DNA from: Vespa crabro
Taxonomy: Eukaryota > Arthropoda > Insecta > Hymenoptera > Vespidae
Direction: 5' to 3'
Assembly: GCF_910589235.1 (NCBI RefSeq)
Contig: NC_060956.1
Span: forward strand, 15,652,499-15,716,498
Length of the DNA stretch: 64,000 nt
Positions within the stretch are counted from its first letter, which is position 1, and every line of letters starts with the position of its first letter. Made by a program: the position numbers and the translations under genes. The notes beneath the pieces are model-generated. The model had not been told where the DNA came from and ran no database searches. It worked only from the letters and a program-made list of their open reading frames with translations. Shown piece by piece: positions 49,889-61,597 of this stretch.

Positions 49889-50220
49889 GAGAACTTACAA
49901 ATTCTCACTCGACGACTTCTATGTTTTAATCAAAAATTAACCATCCATCGTTTTCAAGCAACTTTTATCTCTGTCGTTAAATACTTATTTTTCATTAAAG
50001 ATCGCAAACATCAATCGTGAAAAAATTGGAAAACGATATTTGATTACATTTATATTTTATTTCTTGTTAACATTATTACAGAAGAGACAAAACTCGTATA
50101 ATATCGCTTTGTTATTGTTCTCATTGATGATGCGGCTTTGTAATATTACTGATAATGATCTTAGTTAATCGATGACATCGTTTCGAGAATGTAAGAAACA
50201 ATTGCATTAATTAACTATTC

Positions 50221-50489
50221 ATTACGCGTTTCTGCCATGGGTAGAATACCGGCGGGACGCATCGATGGACACACAAAAGCAATGCGCGAAAAGCCCTTTG
50301 ATATCTTCGCGAGGACAATTCGATGTATTTCGGAGAACGTCCGCGCATAGTCGTTTTGCTTTCGTTGTGTGCGAGGAATCGGTCGGATTAGCGAGCTATA
50401 ATTTGTCATGGTATTACCAAAATGGATTAGCGTTAATAGCAGCAAGCTTGAATATTGCTTCAAGCGTAGCGATCGGAACAATACGATAG
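50221..50489. other. GC-richer block open in several frames, unassigned
   Basis: About 270 bases less AT-rich than the neighbours. On the minus strand a possible acceptor (ctcgtcattttag) precedes a stretch reading RIVPIATLEAIFKLAAINAN up to a GTAATA donor-like site, after which the same frame is broken by two stops. The + strand is open too. It could be a decayed gene fragment or regulatory DNA. Confidence 0.15.
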
Positions 50490-51212
50490 CGAATCGCTAA
50501 AATGACGAGGGAATATTGAGTATTGTGATTGTAACGATGTTCGAACTATTACACGTATCTCATTTGTATTGTATACTAAATACTAATTAAATTCGAATCG
50601 ATCAGAGATAAAAAGATTTTTTTGAAGTCTTAAAGTACTTTCACTAGAGTAGAAATAAGAACAGGTGCAACAAATGTTAGCAGATCTATACAATGAAAAA
50701 TTAATAGATTAATTTCCATGAACGAAAAACGTATAAATATTAAAATTACAGTCATGAGGGTAGATATGAAATTCATTCGTGAAATTATTTTGCGAGCGCT
50801 CACGCGCAGATAGTATTTTAATTTACAATAGAAACTGACTTCGGTCAAAGGGATGCCTCGCTCGCTTTCTTCTTTTCTACTGCCACATCCAGAAACTGTT
50901 CGATTTAATTAATGTTTGCTTCATAGGCAGTTTAAACTCCTCGCTGAACATCGTTCCATGTAGCCTTATTTATAGTTAAAGGCGAGTTTTTCACCTCTAT
51001 ACGAATGAAATTACGTTCATTTGTAAACTGTGTTTTTTTTTGTTCGCGGAATCATAATGGCACAATTGTTCGCGGAAGAAAAAAGTATATTTAATTTCAA
51101 CTTCTTCTTCGTGATGAAAGCCCAAGAGTTATAAATATACGATGTAAAGGATAGAAAATGAAAATAAAGAATAAGGAGATTCTCTGTTTTTTAGTATTAT
51201 TATTATCATCAC

Positions 51213-51411
51213 AGAAATGTATATTGCGAAAACGAACACTTCCATTTTTAATAAGTATTCGTGGAGAATGTTGAGCAGAGGATCTGAATAGAGTAATGGT
51301 TAGAGTAGCCGTCCGAAAAGCGAAAGAATTAGGTTTGAGTTCCGATCAAAAAGACTACTAAACAGTTCAATTTTTTTTCACGAATCCTATAATTTAGTAT
51401 TAGAAGTTAGA
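51213..51411. repeat. tRNA-like dispersed repeat, copy 1 (SINE-like or part of an LTR)
   Basis: This copy aligns along its length to 56166-56348. Its middle resembles a tRNA promoter: TGGTTAGAGTAGCC (A-box-like, about 51297) and GGTTTGAGTTCC (B-box-like, about 51332) at tRNA spacing, with GCGAAAGAAT between. Similarity extends about 85 bases before the tRNA-like part and about 50 after it (a CAATTTTTTTTCACGAATC-type tail). That suggests a tRNA-derived SINE with extra 5' sequence. Because the two direct copies bracket a Gypsy remnant, LTR or element-terminal sequence is the alternative. Confidence 0.5.
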
Positions 51412-52340
51412 TGGATACCAGAGTTCGTTTAGATTCTTGAAAATGGTGCATTAATGTGAGGAAAAAATTAATTAATTAAGAGGATTCATTGTGATGAACC
51501 GATGACGAAAGCGACATGAGTGGCGGTTTGGGGAACTAGTAAGGAAGCCTTTTAAGCGTCCAAGACATTACTCGAAATCAGAAACGACGACAGCGACGCG
51601 AACGGTGGTCAGGAGGAGTTGGCAGAAAGACACCTTAAGGCTGTTCACACCACCTTTCGCTCGAAGCATGTGTGACTTCAGCGACAGGTATGGACAAAAT
51701 ATGAACTACACTTCTTGCCATACGCTTATCGTATCCAATGTATAAGCTTGTGTTGGTTATATACCTCTCTTCACGTAATCTAACAATCGGCTTAGTGTAG
51801 GTTAGAATATTAGTATTAGTAAGATAAACTAACACTTTTCAGCCTCTCATACTTATATCCTTCTTCGATGGTAGCATGTATCTCGCAGTAATCCGTGTTA
51901 GATAAGACGCAGAATCAGTACATGTTTGTTTTACGATAAATGCATAGAATATAGAAAATAATGAATATAATTAATAGATATAATAATTTACATTATTAAT
52001 GTATATAAATATATGATAAAAGACAATATTTTGATTATTTTATTAAAAATATTAATATACGTATGTATTATTTATTATTTTAATAACAATTAAAATGTAT
52101 GAGTTCATTTCCACACTATCTATGAAGTAAAACTTGCAGCGCTATTATTTGTAGTCCTATTTAAGACTATTTTATACATTATTATTACTGCAACTCTAGA
52201 AAAGTATTTAAAATGTTAGACGTGAGAGAGTGTGTGTCAGTACGAGTGTAAATAAATTTGAAAGGACGAATCTGGAAAGTAAATATAGCGTGATATGAAG
52301 AAATTCGTATGATTGATTCGGATGATCTTAAAATTGGTTT
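51412..52340. other. sequence between repeats, nothing assigned
   Basis: A GC-richer piece at about 51490-51680 is followed by very AT-rich DNA. No ORF with exon signals. It may be interior of the same degraded element, but I see no gag or protease motif. Confidence 0.3.
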
Positions 52341-52377
52341 GGTGTGTCCTACACCTCACAGGCACAACTAGGATTAA
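52341..52377. mobile_element. solitary diverged piggyBac-type MITE end
   Basis: GGTGTGTCCTACACCTCACAGGCACAACTAGGA followed by TTAA closely resembles the right end of the intact MITE at 53524-53799, including its subterminal GGTGT...ACACC hairpin. No matching left end is seen upstream, so this is a truncated relic. Confidence 0.55.
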
Positions 52378-53523
52378 TAAAATTATTTGTTAATACATAA
52401 TTTGGTCGCAAAATCCATTTTAGCTTTTCACAATTTTTATCGGAAGTGGGATTCGTTTGCGTGGTTTGAAGAAACTCGGTAAAATTCTGAGTTTTTTGTT
52501 CGAGTTAACACATGGAGAGACACAGAGATCGATGCCATTAATATATCGGTATACTGAAGAGTATAGTAACATGTCGAGTCGTAAAGAGTAATTATACGTG
52601 CTAATTTTTTTGCGAAGTATGAATAGGTAAGGAATGCGAAAACTGTTCCGTACGAGATTCTCAAGAAGATATTGCAAATGGAATGTATTCTTTTTTTGCA
52701 ATAACTATGGCTGATGAAAGGTAAGGTAGAGAGAAGCGAAACTTTCACGAACTGGTACAGTGTTACCGGCATTCGATGTGATGACGAGTGAATTTACAAT
52801 AAACGAATGAATCAAATAGATAGAAAAATATGGAGATTTGTAACAATATAACAGTCCATCATTATGTGCTAATAAAATTAATTAGATTAGGAAAACTATG
52901 GCTGGACAGCTTGAATAACAGCTTCGCATAGATCATACGTGGTATTAAAGGAAGGAGTTTCTAGGAAACGAAAATGTGATGAGTATTAAGTTACAAATGC
53001 AAAATTATAGAAAAAAGTCAGATCATTATTATTATCGAATATTTTTATGAAATGCTATTTAGATGCAATAAAGCTAAGATGAGAGACCATGAGGGAGACC
53101 TTGAATGGATCGTTAGCGAGCTTGGTAATCTCCCTTTCAAAGATTATCTAGGGCCGTTAGGCTGATATAAGAAATCCGGCGACTTACGTGGGAAGTTACT
53201 GGAAGATAACATCGGCAAATAGGCAACACGCTAGCCTTAATGCAAATCGTCAGCCATTTTTAAAACGTCATTATTGTAAACAGATGGGACATATATTTGT
53301 TTCAGACCCAAATACATACCGACCTACTTTAAATGTATTACTAACAGACATATTTCGCACGTGTGTACTGCACAAATAATGTAGCAACCGACAGGGAGCA
53401 ACACAAGGCCCACACACAAGATCGACTAATAATGCATATCAGCGGAGATACACACATCAAAAATACTTTAAAGATGTTACAAATACAAAACGAGCAAATT
53501 AATAAAATATTATGTCGATTTAA

Positions 53524-53799
53524 CCCTAGTTGTGCACATCTCAAAATAATTTTTAATTGTGCACTTGTGTTACAGTCCAGACACTTTGAACAGATGTCAT
53601 TTATACAGAATAAATAATTTTGACTGGAAAAAAATTCTGTATATTCTTTGAAGTCTCGGAAATAATAATCAGTAGATTTGAAAATGCATTTCCAATAATG
53701 TTATTATAAAAAAATTCATGAATCATGCAATACACATATTATTTTAATTGAGCTCAAAGTTAATCTGGGGTGTCCTATACACCAGGTGCACAACTAGGG
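53524..53799. mobile_element. piggyBac-type MITE (276 bp) with TTAA target duplication
   Basis: The element starts CCCTAGTTGTGCAC and ends with its exact reverse complement GTGCACAACTAGGG, giving perfect 14-bp terminal inverted repeats. It is flanked on both sides by TTAA (53520-53523 and 53800-53803). TTAA duplication together with CCCTAG ends is the hallmark of the piggyBac superfamily. A subterminal GGTGTCCTATACACC hairpin lies inside the right end. There is no transposase ORF, so it is non-autonomous. The perfect ends and duplications suggest it is younger than its surroundings. Confidence 0.85.
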
Positions 53800-54625
53800 T
53801 TAAGGAACTGTGTCATAGTATTACGCTGTGACAAGATGGGAGTTACCTAGCATGAAACAAAGCTTGGCTGCTTAGTGGAATATAGTGATGCTCGTTTGCA
53901 AACGTTGAGAATAATGACAGTTGACATAAACATTGATGATATAGGAGTGAGAATGAAGGTGCATATTATACTAAAAGGGAGTGTGTCATGGTTAGTCGGT
54001 TATCTATAAACAAAAAATCCAGAAATGATCATACTCAGTAGAGCAGGAGAATAATAAGTTTTAGAGAAGGGAAACGACTTGCGATTAATCATCTTATAAA
54101 ATGTGAATAAAATCACACTCTAATGCTAATATTATATTAGATAATTTTCTAGAACACTTTGCAGTAACTGAGAACGCACTAACTCAGGTAATGGTCATAG
54201 AAAAAAGTTTTTGAAAACAAGGCCCGATTATACTCAAATCTATCGTCATAATAGACAAGAAAAAATGAATAATTTTGTCTGTTTTAAAATATTGGCTCAG
54301 ACGATGATGAGTAAATTAAGGAATTCCATTGCAGGTGAGAAAGCGTGCGTAGAATATGTATATAGTGCGAAGTGAATGATGAATTTGTATTCCTAAAAGA
54401 AGTGGACATTAAGATCAACGGTGAGGAAGTCTAAAAAATTCTTCTTGTATCGAATAACAATCGCAGTTAAGGAAAATAGTTAATAATAAAAACCAGTAAT
54501 TTATTGGTTTTATTTTATTATAAGAGACAAGAATTGACAAATATAATCGATGAATTAAAATAGGTTGATGTGATGGAAGACAGGACATCACCATTTGCTA
54601 TTATTAGTGAAAAAAAGAAGCGGAA

Positions 54626-54627
<2 letters not shown>

Positions 54628-54695
<68 letters not shown>
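54628..54695. repeat. (TA)n microsatellite (68 bases)
   Basis: The longest uninterrupted TA run in the window. It explains the Ile/Tyr ORF on the minus strand. Confidence 0.95.
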
Positions 54696-54697
<2 letters not shown>

Positions 54698-54829
54698 ATT
54701 ATCGCAGTCTTTATAAAGAAAATAAAAGATAAACGTTCGTTGTCGCATGTCGACTATCAATTAAATTTAGAAAGATAAGTATAAATCTAAATTTTTAAAC
54801 ACAAATCTAAATTTTTTTAGCGAATATTA

Positions 54830-55760
54830 TCAGATTGAAATTCGTGAAGACTCAAGGGAGAAAACAGCTTAACGGGCTAATTGACGGACATTATTAATTT
54901 AAACGGCTGCCTTCGACTTGTACAATGTTCTGGCAATATTTCAGTGATTTATTAATAAGGTATTGGGATCGATGCTATATGACAGTGTATTTAGATGATG
55001 TCATTATTCCGAGCATGACAATGATAGAAAGGTTAGACCATTTACTCAGTGTTTAGAGAAATGGGATTAACTATTAATTTGAGGAAATGTCATTTGTTGA
55101 AGTCATGTATAGAGTATCTTGATTTCGAAGAATTACCTAGAAGTATATAACCGAGTGAGAAAAAATTGTTGAACGTAATCGTATTTTCAGAACTAATAAG
55201 TGGTCGCAATGTTAAAAGATTTTTAGATTTGGCAAGTTATTTTCGGAGATTCGTAAAGAATTTTGCGGTGATAGCAAAGCCGTTGAACAATTTGTTTTGA
55301 AAAGATATGAAATTTTACTGGAGCTCATCAAATCGAGACATTTAACCGAATCAAAAGAATATTAATATCGAAGTCAATTCTTACGATCTACGATTATAAC
55401 ACGAAAACTGAAATCCATAGTCACGTCCGCATCAGTTTTAGGCGCAAGTGGCAAATAGTATGCCACATAAGTATGACAAATAAGTTATTACAGTTGTAAA
55501 ACAACGTACGAGGAGACATGGTATTAATTTTACATATTAAAAGCTCTGGTCATAATATAATAGTATAGAATTTTTTATTTATTTAATCGAAATTAAATTC
55601 ATATTTCGTAGAGATTTGGAATAATTAAACAAAGCTGGAAGATAAAATGGATTAAAATCTAGGCATTGGGAGATATTGGGAGATGTTAGACTCTCGGAAT
55701 TTAATTAATTAATTGAATATCATGATGTGAAAAAGAATAGATTCATAGACGCATTGAAAT
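54830..55760 (+). pseudogene. degenerate Ty3/Gypsy-type reverse transcriptase/RNase H
   Basis: Several hallmarks of a Ty3/Gypsy pol appear in order but in shifting frames with many stops. QIEIREDSREKTA (about 54831-54869) matches the palm motif usually written Q(I/V)xxREEDREKTAF. YLDD at 54988-54999 is the catalytic motif followed by VII. A segment near 55065-55130 (GLTINLRKCHLL) precedes the RT connection, and YFRRFVKNF (about 55236-55263) matches the conserved RT-to-RNase H joint. Near 55715-55755 the string IEYHDVKKNRFIDAL resembles the RNase H end (IEYRPG...VDALSR). No intact protease, integrase or gag is seen. The copy is dead and old. Confidence 0.8.
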
Positions 55761-56165
55761 TCGTTTGAGAGAGGAAAAAAGCGAAGTTATGGGATTCCTT
55801 TAAAAATTAAAATTACGAGTGATCGGTTGGTAACAATGCAACGAGATCAAACCCCATATTAAAAATTCACTATATGTAATGTGCACGTTTATAAAATAAT
55901 GAAAGGTCGTTATTAATTATATGTATTAAACGATTTGCGAAAGAAAATAAAGCTTTTTAGAAAGTTTCTAAATATCATTTTCTCGTTTAAACCATCATCT
56001 TTAAAATAAAATTTTGTTCATCAAAATCAGTCAAGAATTACGCTTAGATACATTTTTGGCGTAAACCATTATAAAATTAGAAATGATTAATAGCCATAAG
56101 CTCTTCGGCATCTCCAAGATTTAAAAAAATGTTCAATAAAAGAAGAATCAAGGTAAAATTTTTTT
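55761..56165. other. AT-rich sequence after the pol remnant
   Basis: This may be decayed spacer or integrase region of the same element. No motif survives that I can name. Confidence 0.3.
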
Positions 56166-56348
56166 CAGAATGGCCGCTGAGTATTAGAGTGAACATCTCC
56201 ATTTCTAATCAATAGGTATTCGTCAAGAAGATTGACCGAAGATTAGAGAGCTTAATGAATCGAACAGCTTCCCAGAAAGTGAAAGATTCAGGTTCGAATT
56301 CCGGCCCAGACTGTCTGACGGACCGACTTTTTTCATAAATCTTACAAT
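56166..56348. repeat. tRNA-like dispersed repeat, copy 2
   Basis: Direct-orientation partner of the copy at 51213-51411. Its B box is the better preserved one, GGTTCGAATTCC at about 56291, with GTGAAAGATTCA before it; the A-box region (TGAATCGAACAGC) has decayed. It ends in a similar CGACTTTTTTCATAAATC tail. The 4.95-kb spacing from copy 1 is near the length of a typical Gypsy element. Confidence 0.5.
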
Positions 56349-57504
56349 GTTTTCTTCAATACGTTGACGCAAGAAAACTCGATGATATTTTTTAGGACAC
56401 TCTTCTTCCCTTTTAAAAAATGAAGTCTTTGTTCTCGAAAGTACGTCGACACTGGCTCTTTCGTACTATTGAATTTTTCCATTGTCGCTTTGCTTGTTGT
56501 TGAAGAAGAGATTGGTAATATAGCTCTAAACAAATTGGCCACTGAGGTGCGCTAAGAGCTCACATCCCTTATCGTCTGCCCGTTACTTCTACTACCGTCA
56601 TGGCGTAGATTTGTCCACTACCTTCTATCCACATCTCTTTTCATCATTGTATACGTTACTTCAAGCATTGTTTCGACTTGAAAAGAAAGTAAAATATTTT
56701 TCAAGATTTTTTAAATTCTATTTATCTTAAGTAATATTAATTGAAGTTATAACAGCATGTTAAACTCACAAAAAGTTCGATATATCCTTCCTTAACTTTA
56801 TTCATGATTTATTTAAATGAATAATAAAGTTTTGTACGAAGGGTAAAAAAAATGATACAGGTTTGTGTTTATATAGAACGGATAAATGGAAGAAAGATAA
56901 AACATTATTAGACATCATGACTCGTCTTTAGTGGTTCTTAATGCAGATTCAACCGAAGATATCCCTTAGTGATCTTTTCAACGTGGATCATCACCTCAAA
57001 CTAGAGTACAAAGAGAATTTTTAATGAAAGTTCTTTACATTCTCAAATGGAATCCCTTTTGCAAACAACTTACCATGTCTTAATGTGTGTATAGACTTTC
57101 TAATACGTAAGCTATATCATCTTTCAGTTGGATTTTCGTAAAAACCTTTAGAACGTTTTTTCTTTATATTATATACACTTTTGTTAATTCGACAATCGAT
57201 TTAAAAATCGATCAAAGAAAGAAATCCAACATTCGAATAAGCCACAATAGCAAAGAAGAAATAGTGGTCTGACGAGAGAATCAACTCGGCAGGACTCATT
57301 TAAATGTATGATACCGCTTGCCTTCTCTTATTGTATTATGGTAAATACGAACTAGTAGCAATCGTTTTGTTCACAGGCGGAGAACGAAGGGTAGAGTGGT
57401 CCACCTTGTTCGTTGATTGCAAATTGACTTCGCTACCGAAATAACATCGGCGTACACGTAAAACGTGACTCTTATTGCATCGAATTCGTTACAGCATTCG
57501 TACG

Positions 57505-57507
<3 letters not shown>
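56349..57507. other. intronic stretch without supported gene
   Basis: AT-rich single-copy-looking sequence. The short minus-strand ORF at 56342-56542 has no splice or family support. Confidence 0.4.
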
Positions 57508-57555
<48 letters not shown>

Positions 57556-57562
57556 GAGAGAG
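57508..57562. repeat. (GA)n microsatellite
   Basis: GA run with one ATA interruption. Confidence 0.95.
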
Positions 57563-58309
57563 GACAACGTGTTGAAAAGTTGGAGAAATTTCGAAATGAA
57601 AATCATTCTCGCATCTAGTACGATATTACAAGATAGTTTTCATTAGTCCGAGCTACGAGCGTAGGCACTAACGAGCACCCTTCGTAAACGACGAGCTTTC
57701 GAAGCTCGGTGCATGGAATATAGTATGGAAGAGCGATTTGCGCGTCGTTTCGCTTGAAATTATATCGTCGCATCGATGTGAAAATGTTAATCGACAATCA
57801 CGGGAACGATTGTTGACTATCCTAAATAACCGCCTTAATTGCGACACAGTAATTATAATAGCATGATTATCGGGCGCGCCAACGTTGATTACTACTCGTC
57901 CCTGTCTCGTCTATGTCGATCGAATTATGTCGATCGATGTGTAATGGATTCGAACGAGAGCTCAAAGGAAGAGGCTTGATTTTTATTTATTTTCTTTTTT
58001 TTTTAACAAGATTTCGTCTAACAACGATTGCTCGTCTTCTTGGTTTGAAGAAAAAGATAAAATGGTTTGAGTGTAAGAGATAAAGAAGACAGACCTGATA
58101 GGGAAGGAAAATTCTTTGTTACAAGGATAGAACATATGACGTTAATAACAAATACAAGAAACGACAGGGAGTAATGACTTTCATTAATTCAAAGAGTTAG
58201 GCCAGGTAATAGGATCTTTCACCTTAATTTTAATAATGCGCTTTTGTATTCAGGATCTTTGGCATGTTTGATTGCAACGTAATAGGAGCTCGTTCGTTTG
58301 CCACCACAA

Positions 58310-58362
58310 TACTACTACTAATACTACCACTACCATCACCATTACCATCACCACCATCAGTG
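58310..58362. repeat. (ACT/ACC/ATC)n trinucleotide tract
   Basis: Imperfect ACTACT, ACCACT, ACCATC triplets. It lies inside a 142-codon minus-strand frame as Gly/Asp/Ser repeats; that frame is not supported otherwise. Confidence 0.85.
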
Positions 58363-58885
58363 CTGTCGCGAAAGCTTTTAATTAACCATAGAAGAGAGAG
58401 AACGAAGCGTCGGCAACGCGAAGGGCGACAGTAGCGAGGTCGACGACGTTTCTCGAGGATATTTTCACAAAGCCGACTCGAAATCGACGAGATAGTCGAG
58501 AAAGGACGCTTTCTTGAAGTTGGCTTTGCTGGAGACAAGGACAAGAATAGAAGGAGGACTAGGCAAAGGAGCTTCGTAGCATCGTCGCGGCAAGAGTTGA
58601 ACTTCTCAAGACAGTACAGTGTACGATCGAGATAATGACTGGAGCTTATGCTACACAAAGGGAGAATACCAGCCGCGGCTCGGACTTGAAACGCGACATT
58701 TGTGCGCTATAGCTTAAGTTTCGTAATACCACTACTTGTACAGCCGGCTGTTCTGATACGAAAGATAGTAAAGAGAGAACTACTACGTGGACTGTTCTCT
58801 CTTTAACCAAATTTGCATATCCCCTATCTTCGAAAAAATTTGCCGTGTTTTACCTGTCTTTTTTTATACGTGCCTTTTTTCATTT

Positions 58886-58901
58886 TCTCTCTCTCTCTAT
58901 A

Positions 58902-58946
<45 letters not shown>

Positions 58947-58950
58947 CTCT
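58886..58950. repeat. (TC)n(TATC)n microsatellite
   Basis: TC, a short TATATA, then about twelve TATC units. Confidence 0.95.
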
Positions 58951-59609
58951 TTATTTCTTGTTCGAATTATAACAAAGCTTATAATCTTTTTGCCGGCGAG
59001 AAGCGAGAATATTTTGCTTGATTGCGCTGCGTCCCAAAAGAACGTAATCCAATTCAGCCCATTTCTTTTTACCTCTTCAGCCGGACACTCGAAACAAGCG
59101 GCATTCATTGGCATTCCCATGGATATGCTGTTCCTCGAATCAACCTACGAACATTCTCGCAACGTTAATTTATCAAAGGGAGAAAGAAAAAAAAACGATT
59201 ATTAAATGGAAGATCCTCGATAGGGAGGATAGTATACGGTTTCATCGAAATAACGCGTATCGCGGTGTTGGCGGCATCCAGTTTTGGATGAGATGAGACT
59301 AGAGTAAACGATATTTGCGAGGTTGGAAGATCGATAGCAATTTAGCCACCCTTCGCCATTCTGTAGGAGTACCACCGGAGCATCCCTCGTAACACCGAAC
59401 GCTACGGGTGGTAACCTCTCCTCCTTTCTTCTGTACGAGCAATCCCCCCACCCTAACTATCTACCATCTCTTTACCTCGTCTCCGGTTCGTCTCTTTGCA
59501 TCTCTGCAACGTGGCCTAGTCGGAACTCATCCATATACATCGGGAAAATTAATATCTGCCCTTCGTTGGCTTCGTTCGCTTCGTTCGCGCTCTGAATAAA
59601 CTCGCTCGT

Positions 59610-59760
59610 GAGTTTTCTCTCTCCCTCTCTCTTTTTCTTTCTCTTTCTCTCTCTCTCTCCTTCTTCTTCTTTTCCTCCTTCGTTCTTCTTTTCTCGTTCT
59701 CCACGATAACGATCGAATCTCTCACCTTTTTTCTTCTTCGTTTTCTCTTCTCCTACGACT
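59610..59760. repeat. pyrimidine-rich tract
   Basis: TC, TTTC and CTT units without a fixed period. Confidence 0.8.
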
Positions 59761-60116
59761 CACCTTTCGAAGCAGCTTCGATGAATCGCGCTTCTCTCGG
59801 CACCCTCGTCTCTTTATCCTTCTTTGAACGAAAATAAATTTGAAAAGTTTGCCAATAACATTATTACTGTGGGACACACTCTCGGCTACTGTACATAGAT
59901 ATTCGGGTATGTATGTGTGTGTCTATCTGTAAGATCGTGTACTCGTAATAACGAGTAGATATCGAGTCCCACTTCTTACAAGCCTACTGCTTAATGTTAT
60001 CGACATAATTTGTGAGCTCAAGGTTTACGTTGGTCGAGCGAGATTGCGTTTCACCAAAGACAAATCGTTCCTTTTCCTTTATCCTCCTAGCAATATCTTT
60101 CTTCTTTTTCTCTTTT

Positions 60117-60145
60117 TCTTTCTTTCTTTCTTTCTTTCTTTCTTT
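60117..60145. repeat. (TTTC)n microsatellite
   Basis: About seven TTTC units. Confidence 0.95.
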
Positions 60146-60904
60146 ATCTTGCTCTGTAATAGAGAACATCGATCGTAACTATAGTATTATGTTCGTGTTA
60201 ACCGCTATGTTACCAATTTTTTTTAAATTTAAGATATCGTAACTCAGCGCACCTGAGTACAACGATTTAAAAAAAGGTTTATCATGTAAAACATTAGAAA
60301 TGTAAATATGATCGATACAATGAACGTGTATCATTGCAAATTTCAAAGACCAGTCATGGAAATGCGTTAAATTATTGATAGAAATCCATAACGTTTTAAA
60401 TACATATTTATAACAACACGCAACTTTTTCTCTTGCAGTTACATACTCGTGCAACTTTGCAGTATATTCAGCAATGCTCAAAATATTGATAAAAAAGAAC
60501 CAGCACCAGTATAGAACGTTAGTATATATAGCGTACGTACGAAAGCACAAATAACATCTCTCGTTCGATGTTAATTCGAGAATGCGTTGGTCATCCCATT
60601 CAAGCCCCTTTTCTCTCTTGTGATTCGACGATGTAACGAAAGATAATGCCTGGCATATATCTGAACTGCTTATATTTACATATTTAACTAACCCAAGCGG
60701 GGTGGTGCTACGGTGTGAGCATTAACGCAAATACAAACGCATAATCTCGAATGTATTAATTCAGGCCGAAGTGCATACTCTTGCACGCTACAGATAAATA
60801 CTAACGCATACCTACATAACCCATCACATGCGGACTAGAAATGTCGATAGTCATATGTTAACGTTTATATATATATGCTCCGTAAAATATTTTTTATATC
60901 GTAC

Positions 60905-60990
60905 ATGCATATGTACATACAATGTATGCATACATGCATCTATGCATGCATGTATATATGCATGTATGCATGTATGCATGTATGTATGCA
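60905..60990. repeat. (ATGC/ATGT)n tetranucleotide array
   Basis: Interleaved ATGC, ATGT and ATAC units, largely self-complementary. Cys/Met/His ORFs on both strands arise from it. Confidence 0.9.
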
Positions 60991-61459
60991 CATATGTAAA
61001 ATGTACGAGCAAATGAGAACAGATTTTATTCATCAGCTAAAAGTACATATGTATGTGCACCTCTTGACGAATTAATCCTGAAACATAAGAAAAAATCACG
61101 ATGCGAAGTAAAGGTTGCATTCTATGAATTATTTGCAATAAGAATAAACGTAGCCGATTTTTCTTTCGTTCACGATCATAATATCCTAAAGAAATTATCA
61201 AAGCACAAGATGTTAATAACGCGTTACTTCAAGTTCGCGTTACTACAAGTGATGCCAATTATTTACATGGCACGCGTTCGCTCGCGACGCGCGAAGAATC
61301 TTGTTCGTTTGTCAACACGATCTTTGCCAAGCTCGAGGTCGATCTCGATCTGGCATCGGAAGCTATCCACTTTGCGATAGTTGTTCTATCGAATGAAACA
61401 TTTTGCTATATATCATCGAAAATTTTTCATCTCATTAAACTCGATCTTTCATTTTTCAG

Positions 61460-61597
61460 GAAATAGCAGTTTGGAACTGTTTGATAGCGAAAGCGGGCCA
61501 GACCTCACGTTATCGCCGCAAACCTTTACATCGACGGCGGAAGCTTTCATCAACGATAACAGCGATAGCCTCGGTGTTCCGGGAGACAACGATACGG
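61460..61597 (+). CDS. internal exon of a large split gene (exon D), acidic Ser/Thr-rich segment
   Basis: The acceptor ...ctttcatttttcag ends at 61459 and the donor gatacgg|gtaagtt starts at 61598. The 138 bases run phase 1 to 1. With the last base of exon C the first codon is GGA (Gly), then NSSLELFDSESGPDLTLSPQ, then a Thr-rich TFTSTAEAFINDNSDSL and an acidic end with PGDNDT. The segment is acidic, with bulky hydrophobics set among Asp, Glu and Ser. Such composition is often seen in activation domains or other disordered regulatory regions; that function is inference. As a multiple of three with equal phases it could be alternatively spliced. The next exon lies outside the window, and I found no phase-compatible exon up to 64000. 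Confidence 0.78.

Noticed and set aside
56281..56310. Possible tRNA gene from the GGTTCGAATTCC B-box
   Set aside because: Acceptor, D and anticodon stems cannot be drawn, and the same sequence recurs at 51.3 kb as part of a longer repeat. It is a tRNA-like repeat rather than a tRNA gene.
58230..58658. 142-codon minus-strand ORF
   Set aside because: It contains Gly/Asp/Ser repeats from a trinucleotide tract and lacks exon signals or similarity.
60179..60550. 123-codon minus-strand ORF
   Set aside because: Tyr/Phe/Ile-rich composition typical of random AT-rich frames, with no splice or family support.
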